64,000 bases of DNA. It comes from Chaetoderma sp. LZ-2023a (lineage: Eukaryota > Mollusca > Caudofoveata > Chaetodermatida > Chaetodermatidae). The translations under genes were made by a program, and so were the position numbers. Every line of letters starts with the position of its first letter. The first letter of the stretch is position 1. This document shows, piece by piece, positions 53,803 through 64,000 of this stretch. The notes under the pieces are model-generated. The model had not been told where the DNA came from. It saw only the letters and a list, made by a program, of their open reading frames with translations, and made no database searches. Where the stretch lies: the NCBI GenBank assembly GCA_034401795.1, contig CM067374.1:98552860-98616859 (forward strand), given 5' to 3'.

Positions 53803-54335
53803 CCCAGGACGCTACCCTGGGGTATCCTGCCAGTTACTGGATGACTTTCTGAGGGCTGTCCATTAACAACGACACACTGACTCCTGTTTGAGAGAAAGTT
53901 TTCCACCCACATGACCATCTGCTTGCTTATGCTGTATCACCTAAGTTTTAGTCTTAGGCGCCGATGAGGTACAGTGTCAAACGCCTTCATGAAGTCCATA
54001 TAGATTGCATAAATCCTTCCTCCATTTTCTAATATGGCCATCCAATCATCCAACACCTTTAGCAGTTGGATTGTTATCGACCGCCCATTCAGGAAACCAA
54101 ACTGCCTCTTTCTAAAAAATGTGTTTCTTTGCATATGCTCAATTTTTTCTGACCTTATCAGTTTTCCATCAGTTTGCACAGTATGTTGCTCAGACCTACT
54201 GGTCTATAAATTCATGGTTCAGATTTCTTACCATTCTTGTATATTGCTGTAATATGAGCTAATTTCCATAGATCTGGTACTATCCCCAGACGGATATGAA
54301 ATATACACAATATCTCGATTTTATTATTAAATAAT
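53795..54335 (-). pseudogene. LINE reverse transcriptase, 3' half (broken)
   Basis: Minus strand, upstream to downstream: LGIVPDLWKLAHITAIYKNG, then KLIRSEKIEHM, then IYAIYMDFMKAFDTVPHRRL (palm aspartate box), then RSQCVVVNGQ and GRIPQGSVLGPILCVIY. Order and spacing are those of CR1/Jockey-type non-LTR reverse transcriptases. The FADD box is not in line; TA repeats interrupt it. There are stops after KKSEP and after LRLKLR, so it is dead. Its upstream part continues at 54690-55065. Confidence 0.8.
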
Positions 54336-54344
54336 ATATATGAT

Positions 54345-54556
54345 CCTGAAGTAGCACCTGAATTAAAGCTATCAACTGAAAAATCCAGCCTATTAAGAGA
54401 ACATAAACATAAATTAAGCAAACAAAGGTCTAAAAAGAATATAAGACTTAAAGCATTTCCATCGGGAATAGTAAATATTTGGAATAATCTGCCAACCAAT
54501 GTAGTTAATCCACCCAGTTTAAATGCTTTTAAAAATAGATTGGATAAGGCCTGAGG
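54345..54556 (+). pseudogene. LINE 3' tail inserted in the antisense LINE
   Basis: Plus frame to TGA at 54552-54554 with RLKAFPSGIVNIWNNLPTNV and SLNAFKNRLDKA, the WNxLP...FKxRLD tail of CR1/Jockey-type LINE ORF2. Only the last ~65 codons remain, a heavily 5'-truncated copy. It splits the minus-strand LINE between its KVLAELKDT and FNNKIEILCIF segments. Confidence 0.7.
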
Positions 54557-54689
54557 AAACCAGGATGTATTATTTAATTATAAAATGCCCCTGATTACCG
54601 GAAGTCACACAGTTAACCAGGAGCAGATGAAGAAGATGTTGTCATAGAGGACTAGAGCCAGCGACCACTCATCACCTAGTAAGACCTAG

Positions 54690-55065
54690 TAAGTATCCTT
54701 TAACTCAGCCAAGACCTTTCAATGTAGTTCATCAGGACCAGGGTACTTTGTTTTGTCCAGCGTCTTGAGAAGCTTCCCCACCTCAACTTCCTAGTACGTT
54801 TTGTCCTGGAACCTATTTTCCACTAATCTTTCCTCAAATTCTGGCAATACTCCATCAGACTACCGTGTGAAGACACTGGTGAAGAAGTCTGCAAGAACAT
54901 TGGTCTTCTCAATATCCTCAATGTTCCTTCATCGGTTTGGACTTGTAGCTCTGCTAGCCCTGCATTTGTCTTCCTTTTGACATTTCCATTTTCAATTTTA
55001 GGCCTTGGCAGTTGCTTGTGAAGCTTGTCCGCTTGAGATATGTCTTGCTTGTAGATGTTTGATGG
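54690..55065 (-). pseudogene. LINE reverse transcriptase, upstream part
   Basis: Minus strand: SNIYKQDISQADKLHKQLPR, KRKTNAGLAELQV, TSSPVSSHGSL, then KYPGPDELH and KVLAELKDT. The PGPDELH box precedes the RT palm in this group, so it is the missing 5' neighbour of 53795-54335. Stops and shifts are present. Confidence 0.65.
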
Positions 55066-55099
55066 TACAATAACACCACTATATGTATGTATATACATA

Positions 55100-55590
55100 T
55101 AGAGCCAGACAAAAAATAGGCATGATCAAGAGATGCTTCAGAAACAGATCACCAACTATTGTCTCAACTTTATTCAACTCGATTATCAGACCAGCACTCG
55201 TGTATGGGTCCATAGCCTGGAACACATGTTTAGTCAAAGACATCAAGCCCTTAGAGAACGGGCAGAATCTCTGTTTTAAACTATGCAATCAGACACCACC
55301 AACTACACTAGCAGATAGAAGAAGACAGATTGACCTCGCAGAAACCTACAAATACCTCAACAGGCATTACAATACAGATCTGTCAACTCCATTTGAACAA
55401 CCCCGTCGAGACCTACGTGGACACTCCCATAAGATATACAAACAGATGCATCAGAGAACTGGCAGAACACTTTTTTCCATCCAGAGTATTGGATGAGTGA
55501 AACAAGCTGCCAGAAGATGTTGATGCACCCACTGTGGAACCATTCAAAATAAAACTGAGAGCTGTGCCCTTAGGCGAAGACAGCTAGACC
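55100..55590 (+). pseudogene. LINE 3' fragment (RT C-terminal domain)
   Basis: Plus frame with KIGMIKRCFRNRSPTIVSTL, IIRPALVYGSIAWNT, DRRRQIDLAETYKYLNRHYN. After a frameshift near 55480 it reads NKLPEDVDAPTVEPFKIKL to TAG at 55585-55587. This is the post-RT domain and WNKLP tail of a CR1/Jockey-type LINE, 5'-truncated. An empty site with matching flanks lies at 61078-61210. Confidence 0.75.
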
Positions 55591-55599
55591 ATCAAGTAT

Positions 55600-55740
55600 C
55601 AAGTATGTACCGGTAACAAAGATTAGAAAAACAGTAAATATCACTATAAAATATTACCAGATTTCGGGAATTTTAATCATGAATGTTACAATATTTATTA
55701 ATTTTATTACTGTTGTCCGCTTGGGCCATGTCTGTCGTTG
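55600..55740. repeat. Right flank of the LINE insertion, duplicated at 61108-61210
   Basis: AGTATGTACCGGTAACAAAG ... AATTTTAATCATGAATGTTA matches 61106 onward with small changes. Confidence 0.6.
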
Positions 55741-55749
55741 TTGTTCGTT

Positions 55750-57568
55750 TTGTCTAACATCCGACTAGGAGGTCCGTCTAAAGGGAATTAGTTCAGAGAA
55801 GCGGGATCAACTCAAGGCAAGACAAGATCTTATGGATGGGCGATCTAAATGCTGTAATGTACAGAGATACATCAACAAAGAACGACAACCTGCTTAAGCA
55901 GTTCTGTAGAGAATCTGGCTACCAAGTATCACCACTGATGCCAGCCGAGCCAACATACCATCATTTTGTAAATAATACAACTTCACAGCTTGACTTCTAA
56001 CTAGAACCATCTAATCAGAACAGTCCCATCAAAAGCATTGTTATAGACTCCCGTAACCCTATAAATGGCAGCACACATGATGCGGTAACAGCTGAAGTCT
56101 ATGTCAACACAAGCAAATCTGGGCAGCATTCCAATCTTCCTAATATGCCAACCAAGCAGCGTATCAGATGGGAAAAGATTGATAAACACAAGTACAGAAA
56201 GATAACTGCACAGCGGTTGAAGTCTATGATCAGTACAGTAGGATACATCCCACAAGCAGAGTTACTGCTTCAGAGGGTAAATGACATTCTCCAGAAAACC
56301 GCAGCTGAACTAAGCCCACCGTTAAGAAAAATTACTCAGAAACGAAATTACAAATTGAACAGCTAACTAAAACAATGTGTCAGTAAAGCTAAAGGTGCTA
56401 ATTTGAAATGGAAATATCAAGGCGTCCATGAGAGGGTGCAACATGGATTGAGAGAAAGAAGAATAAAAAAGAACTAAGAAGTATGCAAAGGAATTTAGAA
56501 GTTGAACACCGGAATAGCCTGCATAATGAAATCATGAATTACAACCTACATGATAGAAACAAGATGTTTAAAGTTATCAGAAAACTTCGGAATGACAATC
56601 CAGCACAAGAAGCATCCATAAACTTCACGGATAATCTATCTTCAAACGAACCCCAAGTAGGCTGCTGGGCAGAATACTTTGAGAAGCTAGCAACTCCAAT
56701 AGATAGTACTACCTTTGATTCGGAAATGATTGCATCTACTGAATTGAAACCGCTACTATTGAGCATGGTTACTTCCACATCGGATCCACTTTCTCACATA
56801 ACACCAGGGGATACATATAAACATGTTAGAAAGCTACACCTTGGAAAAGTATCAGATGTGTATGGAATCTCAGCGGAACATGTAATGTATGCCTCCTGTG
56901 AGATCGTTAAAATTGTTACTCTGGTAATTAATGATGTCCTAAGTACAGGAAATATACCATATCCATGAAGATCGGATTAATTACTTCAGTCCTAAAGAAG
57001 GGATAATGTATGCGAACACCAGATAACTACAGGCGTATAACTGTAGGATCGCTTCTAGGGAAAGTTGTTGAAAAGGAAATCACAAAAAGAATAAGACCAA
57101 TACTGAATCAAAGCAAGAGTAAACTGCAAATGGGATTTACTGCAAACTGTTCATCTACAAATGCTGCCTTCATTTTGAGCGAGACTATTGCAGAAGCCAA
57201 AGATACAAAAAGTGATTAGCACATAGTATTCATGGATGCCAGCAAAGCCTTTGATATTGTTAATCACAAAGGACTACTTAATACAAAATATAACCAGGGA
57301 ATAACAGGGAAACTATTGACAATTGTTAGCAGCCTGTACACAGATATAACATCAGCTGTCAAATGGAGTGGTAACATTTCCAAAACAATCACTGAGAGCC
57401 AAGGAATCAGACAGGGTGGTGAATCGTCCGCTGATCTATTTAACAGCCGCAGTAATCCATTGCTAAGAAAATATGAAGATCATCCAGCTGGATTCAGAAT
57501 TGGAAATATTTCAACATGTGCTGTCATGTGTGCAGATGATCTTGCTCTGACGGCTACCACTCCAACTC
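55750..57568 (+). pseudogene. LINE A, 5' part: endonuclease and reverse transcriptase
   Basis: From 55833: WMGDLNAVMYRDTS, PTYHHFVNN, then STHDAVTAEVYV, the GDxN and SxHD parts of an APE-type endonuclease. After a linker come NYRRITVGSLLGKVVEKEI, HIVFMDASKAFDIVNHKGLL (RT motif A), QGIRQGGESSADLFN and CAVMCADDLALTATT (motif C, here CADD). Several stops (e.g. 55999, 56365, 57217) and one shift make it a pseudogene. At 57569 another LINE is inserted directly after ALTATTPT. LINE A resumes at 59479. Confidence 0.8.
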
Positions 57569-59478
57569 TGTTCGTGTGTGGTGATTTCAACTCCAAGCTG
57601 GGTAAACTCGGCATTGCGGACAAAAGTTCAGGACTTGGCTCATGCATGGGACCATATGGAGAGGGCACACGCAACAGCAATGGATATGCACCAGTGGCAT
57701 ACCTTAGTTCTAATGGCCTATTTGCCACAAATACGGCTTTCAAACACCCATGCCGCCACAAGGCTACAGAAGCTGTCTTCAACCAAATTACTGTCATACT
57801 ATGCACGACAGCAGCAAAACCCCTACTTCGTGATGCTCGTTCCTATGGAGGCACCGACCACAATTCTGACCATAAGCCAGTCATTACATGCTTCCATATG
57901 AACCAGCTCTACCTAATGTATAAACGCCATACCAGGCAAGAGGGTAGAGTCACCTACAACCTACCCAAGCTCATCAGTGACACGGACACTCAAATGCCAT
58001 ACAAAATGGCCCTCGGGGAGCAGATAGCTAACATCGTCAGCTCCGATCCAAACGAAGCCCTGACCAAAATACTGATATCTCTGGAGTCATCAGCTACTAG
58101 CACCATAGGTGTACTAAAAAACAACAGAACTAGATATACTGACGACTCTCTCGTAGTAAAACTGTCAGCAGAACAGAAAGCGTTACGTCTGCGTCTGCGC
58201 ATCTATCAAAGTGGTCAAAGTGAAGATCGCACCAAACTACGCCAGGAATGCAATAACATTCTGCGCCACATTAGTGAACGCTTAAAAGATCTTGCTATCC
58301 AACAAGTAGACGCTGTAGCAGATGAAATTACTGCTACAGATGACTGTCACAAAATGTTTCGGGCACCCCGAGCCCTAAGAGTTGCCGACTACACACCTCC
58401 ACTAAGCTGAGGCAATTCGAGAATGGTTCAAGGAACAGCTCACTGACCACGATGATGAGCCCTTGCACCCATTCTCAGGAGATCCCAGGTCATTACTAAC
58501 ACCAATTAATACAGCAGAGGTTGAGAAGGCACTTAAATCCCTGAAAATGGATGTGCATCTGGACCTGATGGAATGAGCAATGACCTATTCAAATATGCAA
58601 GTGACATTATCTCAAAACCGATCACGCACATAATCAATTCAGCTTTTATGCACCACCTTCCCATCGACGCTGTAGGCCAAGGCATCCGTATTGTGCTACC
58701 CAAGCCCAAGAAGCCACCTGCCCCCCCCCCCAAATGAATCCAAAACAGAGTTCACCCACATATACCTATCTACAGAGCATGGAACTAAAGAAAATAACGA
58801 TCCACTCCGTGACGGCGAACCATGGAGAAAAAGTAAAATCCTGAGCTCACTGCTTTGCAGTACTGCTGACATTGCTGCACGCTGCATCATGGGGAACATA
58901 GCTTTCCAGTCCTTCTGGAAGCTATGGCATCGTAGGTCAAAGATGCCCTTGGTAAAAAGACTATGTTTATACAATGCGACCTGCATATCCTTGATGATGT
59001 ATAACTGTAACAGCTGGGCAGCTCCAAAGGCAGCTCTGGACAAACTTGATTCCTGCCACTGCAAACATCTACGCACCATCACTCGACACGTATGATCAGA
59101 GAGCATAATTTCCAATGATGCACTATACAAGATGTGTAAGCCGCCGCTGTCTGTAAAAGTTGCCTAGCAAAGATGGTCCATGTTTGGCCATGTGCTAAGG
59201 ATGCCAGAAGACACAACAGGACAGAGAGCCTCGGAATTCGCCCTACTCCGAGCCAGCAAATACAGAGCCAGGAGAGGATGTCATTGCATAAATCCACTAA
59301 CCATGCTGCGAGGTGATCTCAAGAAAGCAGGATTAGGTACACTCAAGTCAAGAATGGACCTGAGGAAGCTAAGGGTTTTGGCTGAGGACAAGACACAGCG
59401 GACAAAAGTGAAGAAGGACTGATTGCAGCTGTAGGATGTTTCTACTACTACAGCCGCAGAATACAGTAATCATACATA
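57569..59478 (+). pseudogene. LINE B nested in LINE A, with RT core deleted
   Basis: Begins inside an endonuclease (FVCGDFNSKLG, RNSNGYAPVAYLSSNGLFAT, TDHNSDHKPVITCF). A linker follows, then GPDGMSNDLFKYASDI and GIRIVLPKPKK (start of RT). Next comes a jump to post-RT sequence (NDPLRDGEPWRKSKILSSLL; SFWKLWHRRSKMPLVKRLCL; MYNCNSWAAPKAALDKLD), then FGHVLRMPEDTTGQRA. RT motifs A to C are absent. Bounded by ACTCCAACT at 57562-57570 and 59478-59486, a 9-bp target duplication. The long frame 57232-58410 fuses LINE A and LINE B and is not one gene. Confidence 0.75.
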
Positions 59479-60982
59479 CTCCAACTTCAATACAACTTCT
59501 TACCAATGAAGCACAGATAGACGCAGCTAATGAATTCTACCTCTTCAGCAGTACTAAAGCAAAACACATGGCAATGAGAAGTACAAAAGCGGCATCCATG
59601 TTACTCAATGGTGAACAGCTTGGTACTACAAAGGAAGAGACACATCTCGGAGTAGTTAGAACATCGGATGCCAGTAACAAGCACGCAATAGAGGCTAAAA
59701 TTGGATCCTCAAGAAAGGCAGCATATTCACTCATGGGAGCAGGCCTATATGGATTAAATGGTGTGAACCCATTAACCTCAAAACAGCTCTATGCCATCTA
59801 TGTGACCCCCGTTCTTCTACATGGTCTTGAGGGAGTTATACTCACTCAGACTGAACTTGAAAAGCTGGAGAATGTCTATCTGTCACAACCGAAAGCAATT
59901 CAGCCTCTTCCAGTTTCAACTGCAAATACAGCTGTGTACATACTCTTGGGAACCCTACCACTTGAGGGAGAGCTGCACAAAAGAATACTAAACTTCTTCA
60001 TACAAATGCTACATCATCAAAATTCTGTTGAAAGAGAGGTTCTAGAAAGGCAATTGGCTGGGAAACTACCATCATCCAATAGCTGGACTGTAAAGCTAAA
60101 GAAAATCATTCAGCAGTATAAACTACCCTCCGCATACACCCTTCTAGCAAACACCACTACTAAGGCAACATGGAAGAAGACAGTCACATCAAATGTAAAC
60201 AACTACTGGGAAAACAAACTAAAGGACGAAGCTGCAAGTAAAAGCACTCTACAGTACTTGAACATGGATACCTATAAGATCAGTGTACCACACATAGCAT
60301 GGAGAAGCTGCGAGACAGATAAAACCTCAGTCTACAAAGTTACAGTGAAAGTAAGACTACTCGTGCAGAAATATCATCTTTTCTGAGGCCCAACCAGGAA
60401 TAGAGGAGGAGCAGTAAAATGTCAGCTATGCAGCCATTACACAGAAGATCTGCAGCACTTCCTTATTGACTGCCAAGAGCTAGAGCATGTCAGACAGCCA
60501 TATCTCATAAAAATATGAAAACTACTAAAGCGACTCAACATCAGCATGAACAGTGAGCACTATATGCAGGCTAGTCTAGATGCTAGCAAGCTATCAGACA
60601 CCAATCTAGAAACATTCGAAAAATTATAAAGAGAACTCTGCTACAGTCTACACTTAAAACGTTCATCACTTATGAACACAACATCTGTTGGAACTCTGTT
60701 AACCCATTAAAATCAGTCTATAAAACTCTACTGAACTACACATTTAAAGTCGCAACCCATGACAAATCCTGTGGTTTGAATATTGACATTCGACGAAAAT
60801 TCAATAGTCAATTTCTTGTGTATAGATCCATATAGCGCGATGTTACAGTTAGCCTGATATGTACAGTTAAAGTTATAATATAATAGGAACTACTCCGTCA
60901 CGTATGTTCGCCTGAAGGATGCTGAATCCTGGATTATATTCGAGAGGCGGTATCCACACAACAAGAAGAAGAAGAAGAAGAA
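59479..60982 (+). pseudogene. LINE A, 3' part: C-terminal domain and tail
   Basis: Open for about 300 codons to a stop at 60384-60386: AQIDAANEFYLFSSTKAKHM, KIGSSRKAAYSLMGAGLYG, QLYAIYVTPVLLHGLEGVIL. After the stop, CQLCSHYTEDLQHFLIDC keeps a C-X2-C-X(8)-H-X4-C knuckle. 3' tail without coding, closing in an AAG repeat at 60962-60982. It continues the frame of 55750-57568 exactly across the LINE B insertion. Confidence 0.75.
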
Positions 60983-61077
60983 TGGAGAATTTTCTCCTTT
61001 CGAATAAATTACTTATGCAGTCGTTTAAGAAGGAACCCTGACCAGTTTCGAGGCTCACTTCGAGGATGTTTATAGGC

Positions 61078-61210
61078 GTTTGATGTTACAATAACGTCGA
61101 TATATGTATGTACCAGTAACATAAAGATTGGAACAACGGTAAATCTCACCATAAAATTAAAAATATCACCAGATTTCGTGAATTTTAATCATGATTTCTA
61201 CAATATTAAA
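61078..61210. repeat. Copy of the sequence split by the LINE at 55100-55590
   Basis: GTTTGATGTTACAATAACGT and TATATGTATGTA match 55057-55091; CCAGTAACATAAAGATTGGA to ATTTTAATCATGATTTC match 55600-55690. Here the two halves are continuous, so this is the pre-insertion form. Confidence 0.6.
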
Positions 61211-61394
61211 AAATCTAATTGGTGTTTTAGCAGCAGATAACAAAATGTTCCAGACATTTGGGGAAACACTGTTGACGTCACAACTCTACAAGAGCATTAA
61301 CTGTATGAACCAGGCAGTATGACAAATAAATATTCATAGTTTCACAGGGTATTATTGGAAATTTGATTGTGATGATGTCATCGCGATTCTATAA

Positions 61395-61640
61395 ATAATG
61401 GAACCTCTAAAGCTCCCACCGTTGTCAGATAGAAGGAAGCAAAACAGCCTTATTTTGTTCTACAAAGGTCTACAGCAACAAGCAAAGATATCATTAGACA
61501 GTACAGACTCCAATTCGGAAAACCAAAAACATGCACAACAGCCACTTCAACTAAATTTATGCAAGAACTGACTTCTTTAAATTCAGCTGTATTCCCAGTA
61601 CGATAAGGGATGTTGATCACACGGATGCTGAAATCCATGC
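61395..61640 (+). pseudogene. LINE C-terminal remnant
   Basis: Plus frames read LKLPPLSDRRKQNSLILFYK, then, after a shift, RTDFFKFSCIPSTIRDVDH. This is the L..RR...L..FYK and FFxxxIPxTIRDW pattern at the end of Jockey/CR1-type ORF2. Too short to say which family. Confidence 0.5.
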
Positions 61641-61781
61641 ATACTGATACATTGAATGATCTGCTCTTAATTTCAACTGGTGGTTGTGAGTTAAGTAATT
61701 ATTGTCCTGAGAAAGCAATTGACTACTGGTTCTTCTCTGGAAAAGGGAGTAGACACATGATTTATAATCCACCAACTGGGG

Positions 61782-62722
61782 CTGGGCGGTTTCCCGATAA
61801 TACCGGGATAACCGCAATAATATTGTTATCGTTATCGTCGCATTTCTAAATACCATCAGCGACGGTATTGATAATATGGTGGCGACTGTATTTTCCACTT
61901 TTGTCGTTATAAATCCAGCAGCTCATCACTACGGTACGGATAAATCCAAATAATATCCTAGTTTTCCGTGTTTACATTTCTAATATAAAACAACCCGCAA
62001 GTCCGCCACAATAAGGAGCGTAACCAGCTCTAAGCCATTTAGTAGATAGCTTGCCCCTTCTTAACTTGTACGCTTTAAACTGACAATTTACTGGAAATGC
62101 GATTTACTAGAAAGAAGAGTTTTGAGTAGAGCACATGTTTTCCTGACATATAGTCCTGTTTTCTCGATCGCTCCAAAGCACTTAGGTGGTATACTCTCGG
62201 AACCTTCCAGTAATAATATATTGGGTCATATAACCCATCAAATTTGGCGCTAAGATTTTGCCTTACTGCGTTTAAAAGCAGCACAGTGACTAGATTTTTC
62301 GTTTCACCATTTCGTTCCGTGCGAGACATTTCTCATTACTGGTAAATTAGCAGACCCCCCTCTAGGCTGATTCGTGACATAATTTTTACTGTTGAAATTA
62401 GTAACCGGGATCACGCCGTTCTGTAAGAATGGAATGTTTATGTTACCGGACAGCTGTACCTGAGCTGATAATCCAATCTACTGGCCATTGACAGATAGAA
62501 GTTGCGCGAGAAAAATATTTTTTCCAAAAGTAACGGGTTGCCCGATATACAAGATTGACTTGCCTGCCATATTTTTCACTTGCCCCTGGCAAGCGTTAAG
62601 TTCATCATCATCATCATATTCTAGCGACATACGCCACCAGAATACCGTGGTATTACACATTATCGCGGTATTTTCCTGTGATATCATTATCGTTACCCAA
62701 ATGTCAATACCACCCAGCCCTA
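61782..62722. mobile_element. hAT-like non-autonomous element
   Basis: Left end TGGGGCTGGGCGGTTTCCCG, right end ATACCACCCAGCCCTA (inverted). Flanks CCACCAAC and TCACCAAC form an 8-bp target duplication with one mismatch, as in hAT elements. Subterminal ACCGGGATAACCGC / GCGGTATTTTC and GTTATCG words are inverted too. About 940 bp with no transposase frame. CATCATCATCAT at 62604-62616. Confidence 0.6.
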
Positions 62723-63120
62723 TCACCAACACGTGCTGCTGACAGTGGTATAAGTAAAATAGGTACAGGTTGTGCAGGTGGCTCAGTAGACTCCCAACCA
62801 TGCCAGGAAGAGAAAGATCTTGGGCAATTACAATCAGTTTGAATATGAATCACAGCAGCCTGATCAACAACAACAAGGTGATAAAGCTGAGGCCGATGGT
62901 AGAGATCATATTGAATCACTGATGATTGACAAGTGATCCTGAACTGAATCAATGAATCATGAGTGAAACTCGGTGTGACAGTGTCAGTCAGCGACAAATT
63001 GACAATCATTATATAATACTATATTATGCACATTACATGCAATGCATGCCACTGTTTATTGTGTTGAGTTTCTAATCTTTTGAACACTAAACATTGATAC
63101 TCAAATGCTCAATCTCAGCA
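62723..63120. other. Intergenic, nothing recognised
   Basis: A 101-codon minus frame (62704-63009) crosses the end of the hAT-like element and has no domain. Confidence 0.4.
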
Positions 63121-63124
63121 ACCA

Positions 63125-63260
63125 TACAATATACATGTAAGCTGTGGAATATTTTGGAGCTAATTTGATGGAAGCTGTTGCTGCCTAGTGCCTGCTGCCA
63201 CAAATAGCAAGTTAGCAACTCCTTCCTGTCAAACTTGTTCGAAGATGATCAACAAAATAT
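63125..63260. repeat. Worn MITE family 1 hairpin
   Basis: ATGTAAGCTGTGGAATATTT, GAAGCTGTTGCTGCC, GTTAGCAACTCCTTCCTGTC. Confidence 0.45.
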
Positions 63261-63424
63261 CTCGTCTCGTACAGTGTAATGTTTTTGTAATTTATAGGTA
63301 GTGTGTTTGGGGTTTAAAAGATTGACTGTGATTTCAAGTTTTTAACCCGGATGAGTTGCTTTGAAATTTGAATTGATTTTGTTTTATCTATTGTATACCA
63401 CATGGTAACTACAAGGTAAAGTAG

Positions 63425-63570
63425 GTTAGGCTTGCACGATTTTTTGATTTAATCGTGAAGTTCGATTTATTTTTTAAATTGCGATCTTTACGATGTAATT
63501 GAGGAAAAATTGTCCAAAATTTAATGTTTTTTTAAAATCTGAAGTGTGTACTTTTCCGTCGCATTTTATC
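63425..63570. repeat. AT-rich TGCACGATTTTTTGATT block
   Basis: GGCTTGCACGATTTTTTGAT, AATCGTGAAGTTCGAT; like 14497-14610. Probably one end of a non-autonomous DNA element. Confidence 0.4.
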
Positions 63571-64000
63571 AGTACATGAGTACAATTATAATCGATTCAT
63601 GCGGGTGTTCATTGTGTTTATATCCCTCCGTGCCATGCACGTGTAGAATAATTACTAATCACAACACAAAGCGCAATAAACAAGCTAACAATAGCGAGAT
63701 ATAATACCTTTGTCATTGAGAAAACCAGCTAGTTACTCCGTCGAATCGCCATATTTTCTTTCTTTCGCTGCAGACCCTGAGTCTGTCGTGAAATGCCAAG
63801 TATATACTTAGTTGCAGAGTGTTAGGCAATCAGTGAACATACTTCTTTTTAATTCTAGAGTTAGCAATTTCAGGCGGTGTAATAATTTTTCCTTTTTGGT
63901 TCGGTTGTCATGTCAAATTAAAAAAAATAAAGCAACTGCATTCCAAATTGTTTGATTTTGAAATGTGCGTTCTGTTGATTACTCTTAAATGTAAATAGTA
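63571..64000. other. Window end, nothing recognised
   Basis: No frame or repeat I can support. AAAATAAAG near 63924 contains AATAAA without a supported gene upstream. Confidence 0.4.

Noticed and set aside
57232-58410. Long plus-strand ORF of 392 codons
   Set aside because: It is a fusion: RT of LINE A up to the target duplication, then endonuclease and linker of nested LINE B. Not a gene.

Overview
The window is animal genomic DNA with no bacterial gene layout: single exons flanked by splice signals, long non-coding stretches and very dense transposable elements. The repeat content (hairpin-ended repeats rich in the phrase AAGTGAGCTTATGCCATGG, Tc1-type DNA transposons, APE-type LINEs and P2X7-type domains) looks to me like a mollusc, but that is an impression from pattern memory, not a database result.

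The most interesting genes are three separate zinc-finger exons on the + strand at 11538-12244, 18927-19267 and 42203-42561. Each follows a clean AG acceptor, starts in the same phase (two bases completing a split codon), runs into its own stop codon and carries the same three-finger module. The second and third are close paralogues. This is the layout of an alternative 3'-terminal exon array, known from the insect genes lola and mod(mdg4), in which one upstream exon set is joined to different DNA-binding ends. The common 5' exons are not visible here. An antisense exon with a P2X7-type cytoplasmic cysteine domain (40078-40299) lies between the second and third zinc-finger exons. Two weaker candidate exons (48196-48313 plus, 50165-50466 minus) also start in phase 1.

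The rest is mostly mobile DNA. From 0.3 to 41.6 kb there are many copies of a Helentron-like family: hairpin 5' end TAGCTCACCTGGCC, hairpin 3' end AGGCCC-CTT-GGGCCT followed by CTCTTGT, and internal tandem monomers of about 195, 615 or 177 bp. Two copies sit inside other repeats, so the target can be reconstructed: insertion between T and T without a real duplication. Several hairpin MITE families are interspersed, one with a perfect 46-bp stem. Two arrays at 3.6-4.3 kb and 5.4-6.0 kb are packed with TTCnnGAA, the heat-shock-element core.

From 45 to 61 kb lies a nest of younger elements: two intact, nearly identical Tc1-type transposons (341-aa DD34E transposase, both exactly 1657 bp), a 329-bp orphan Tc1 end in inverted orientation, long (TA)n tracts, and at least five broken LINEs inserted into one another. 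A hAT-like non-autonomous element ends the annotated part at 61.8-62.7 kb.
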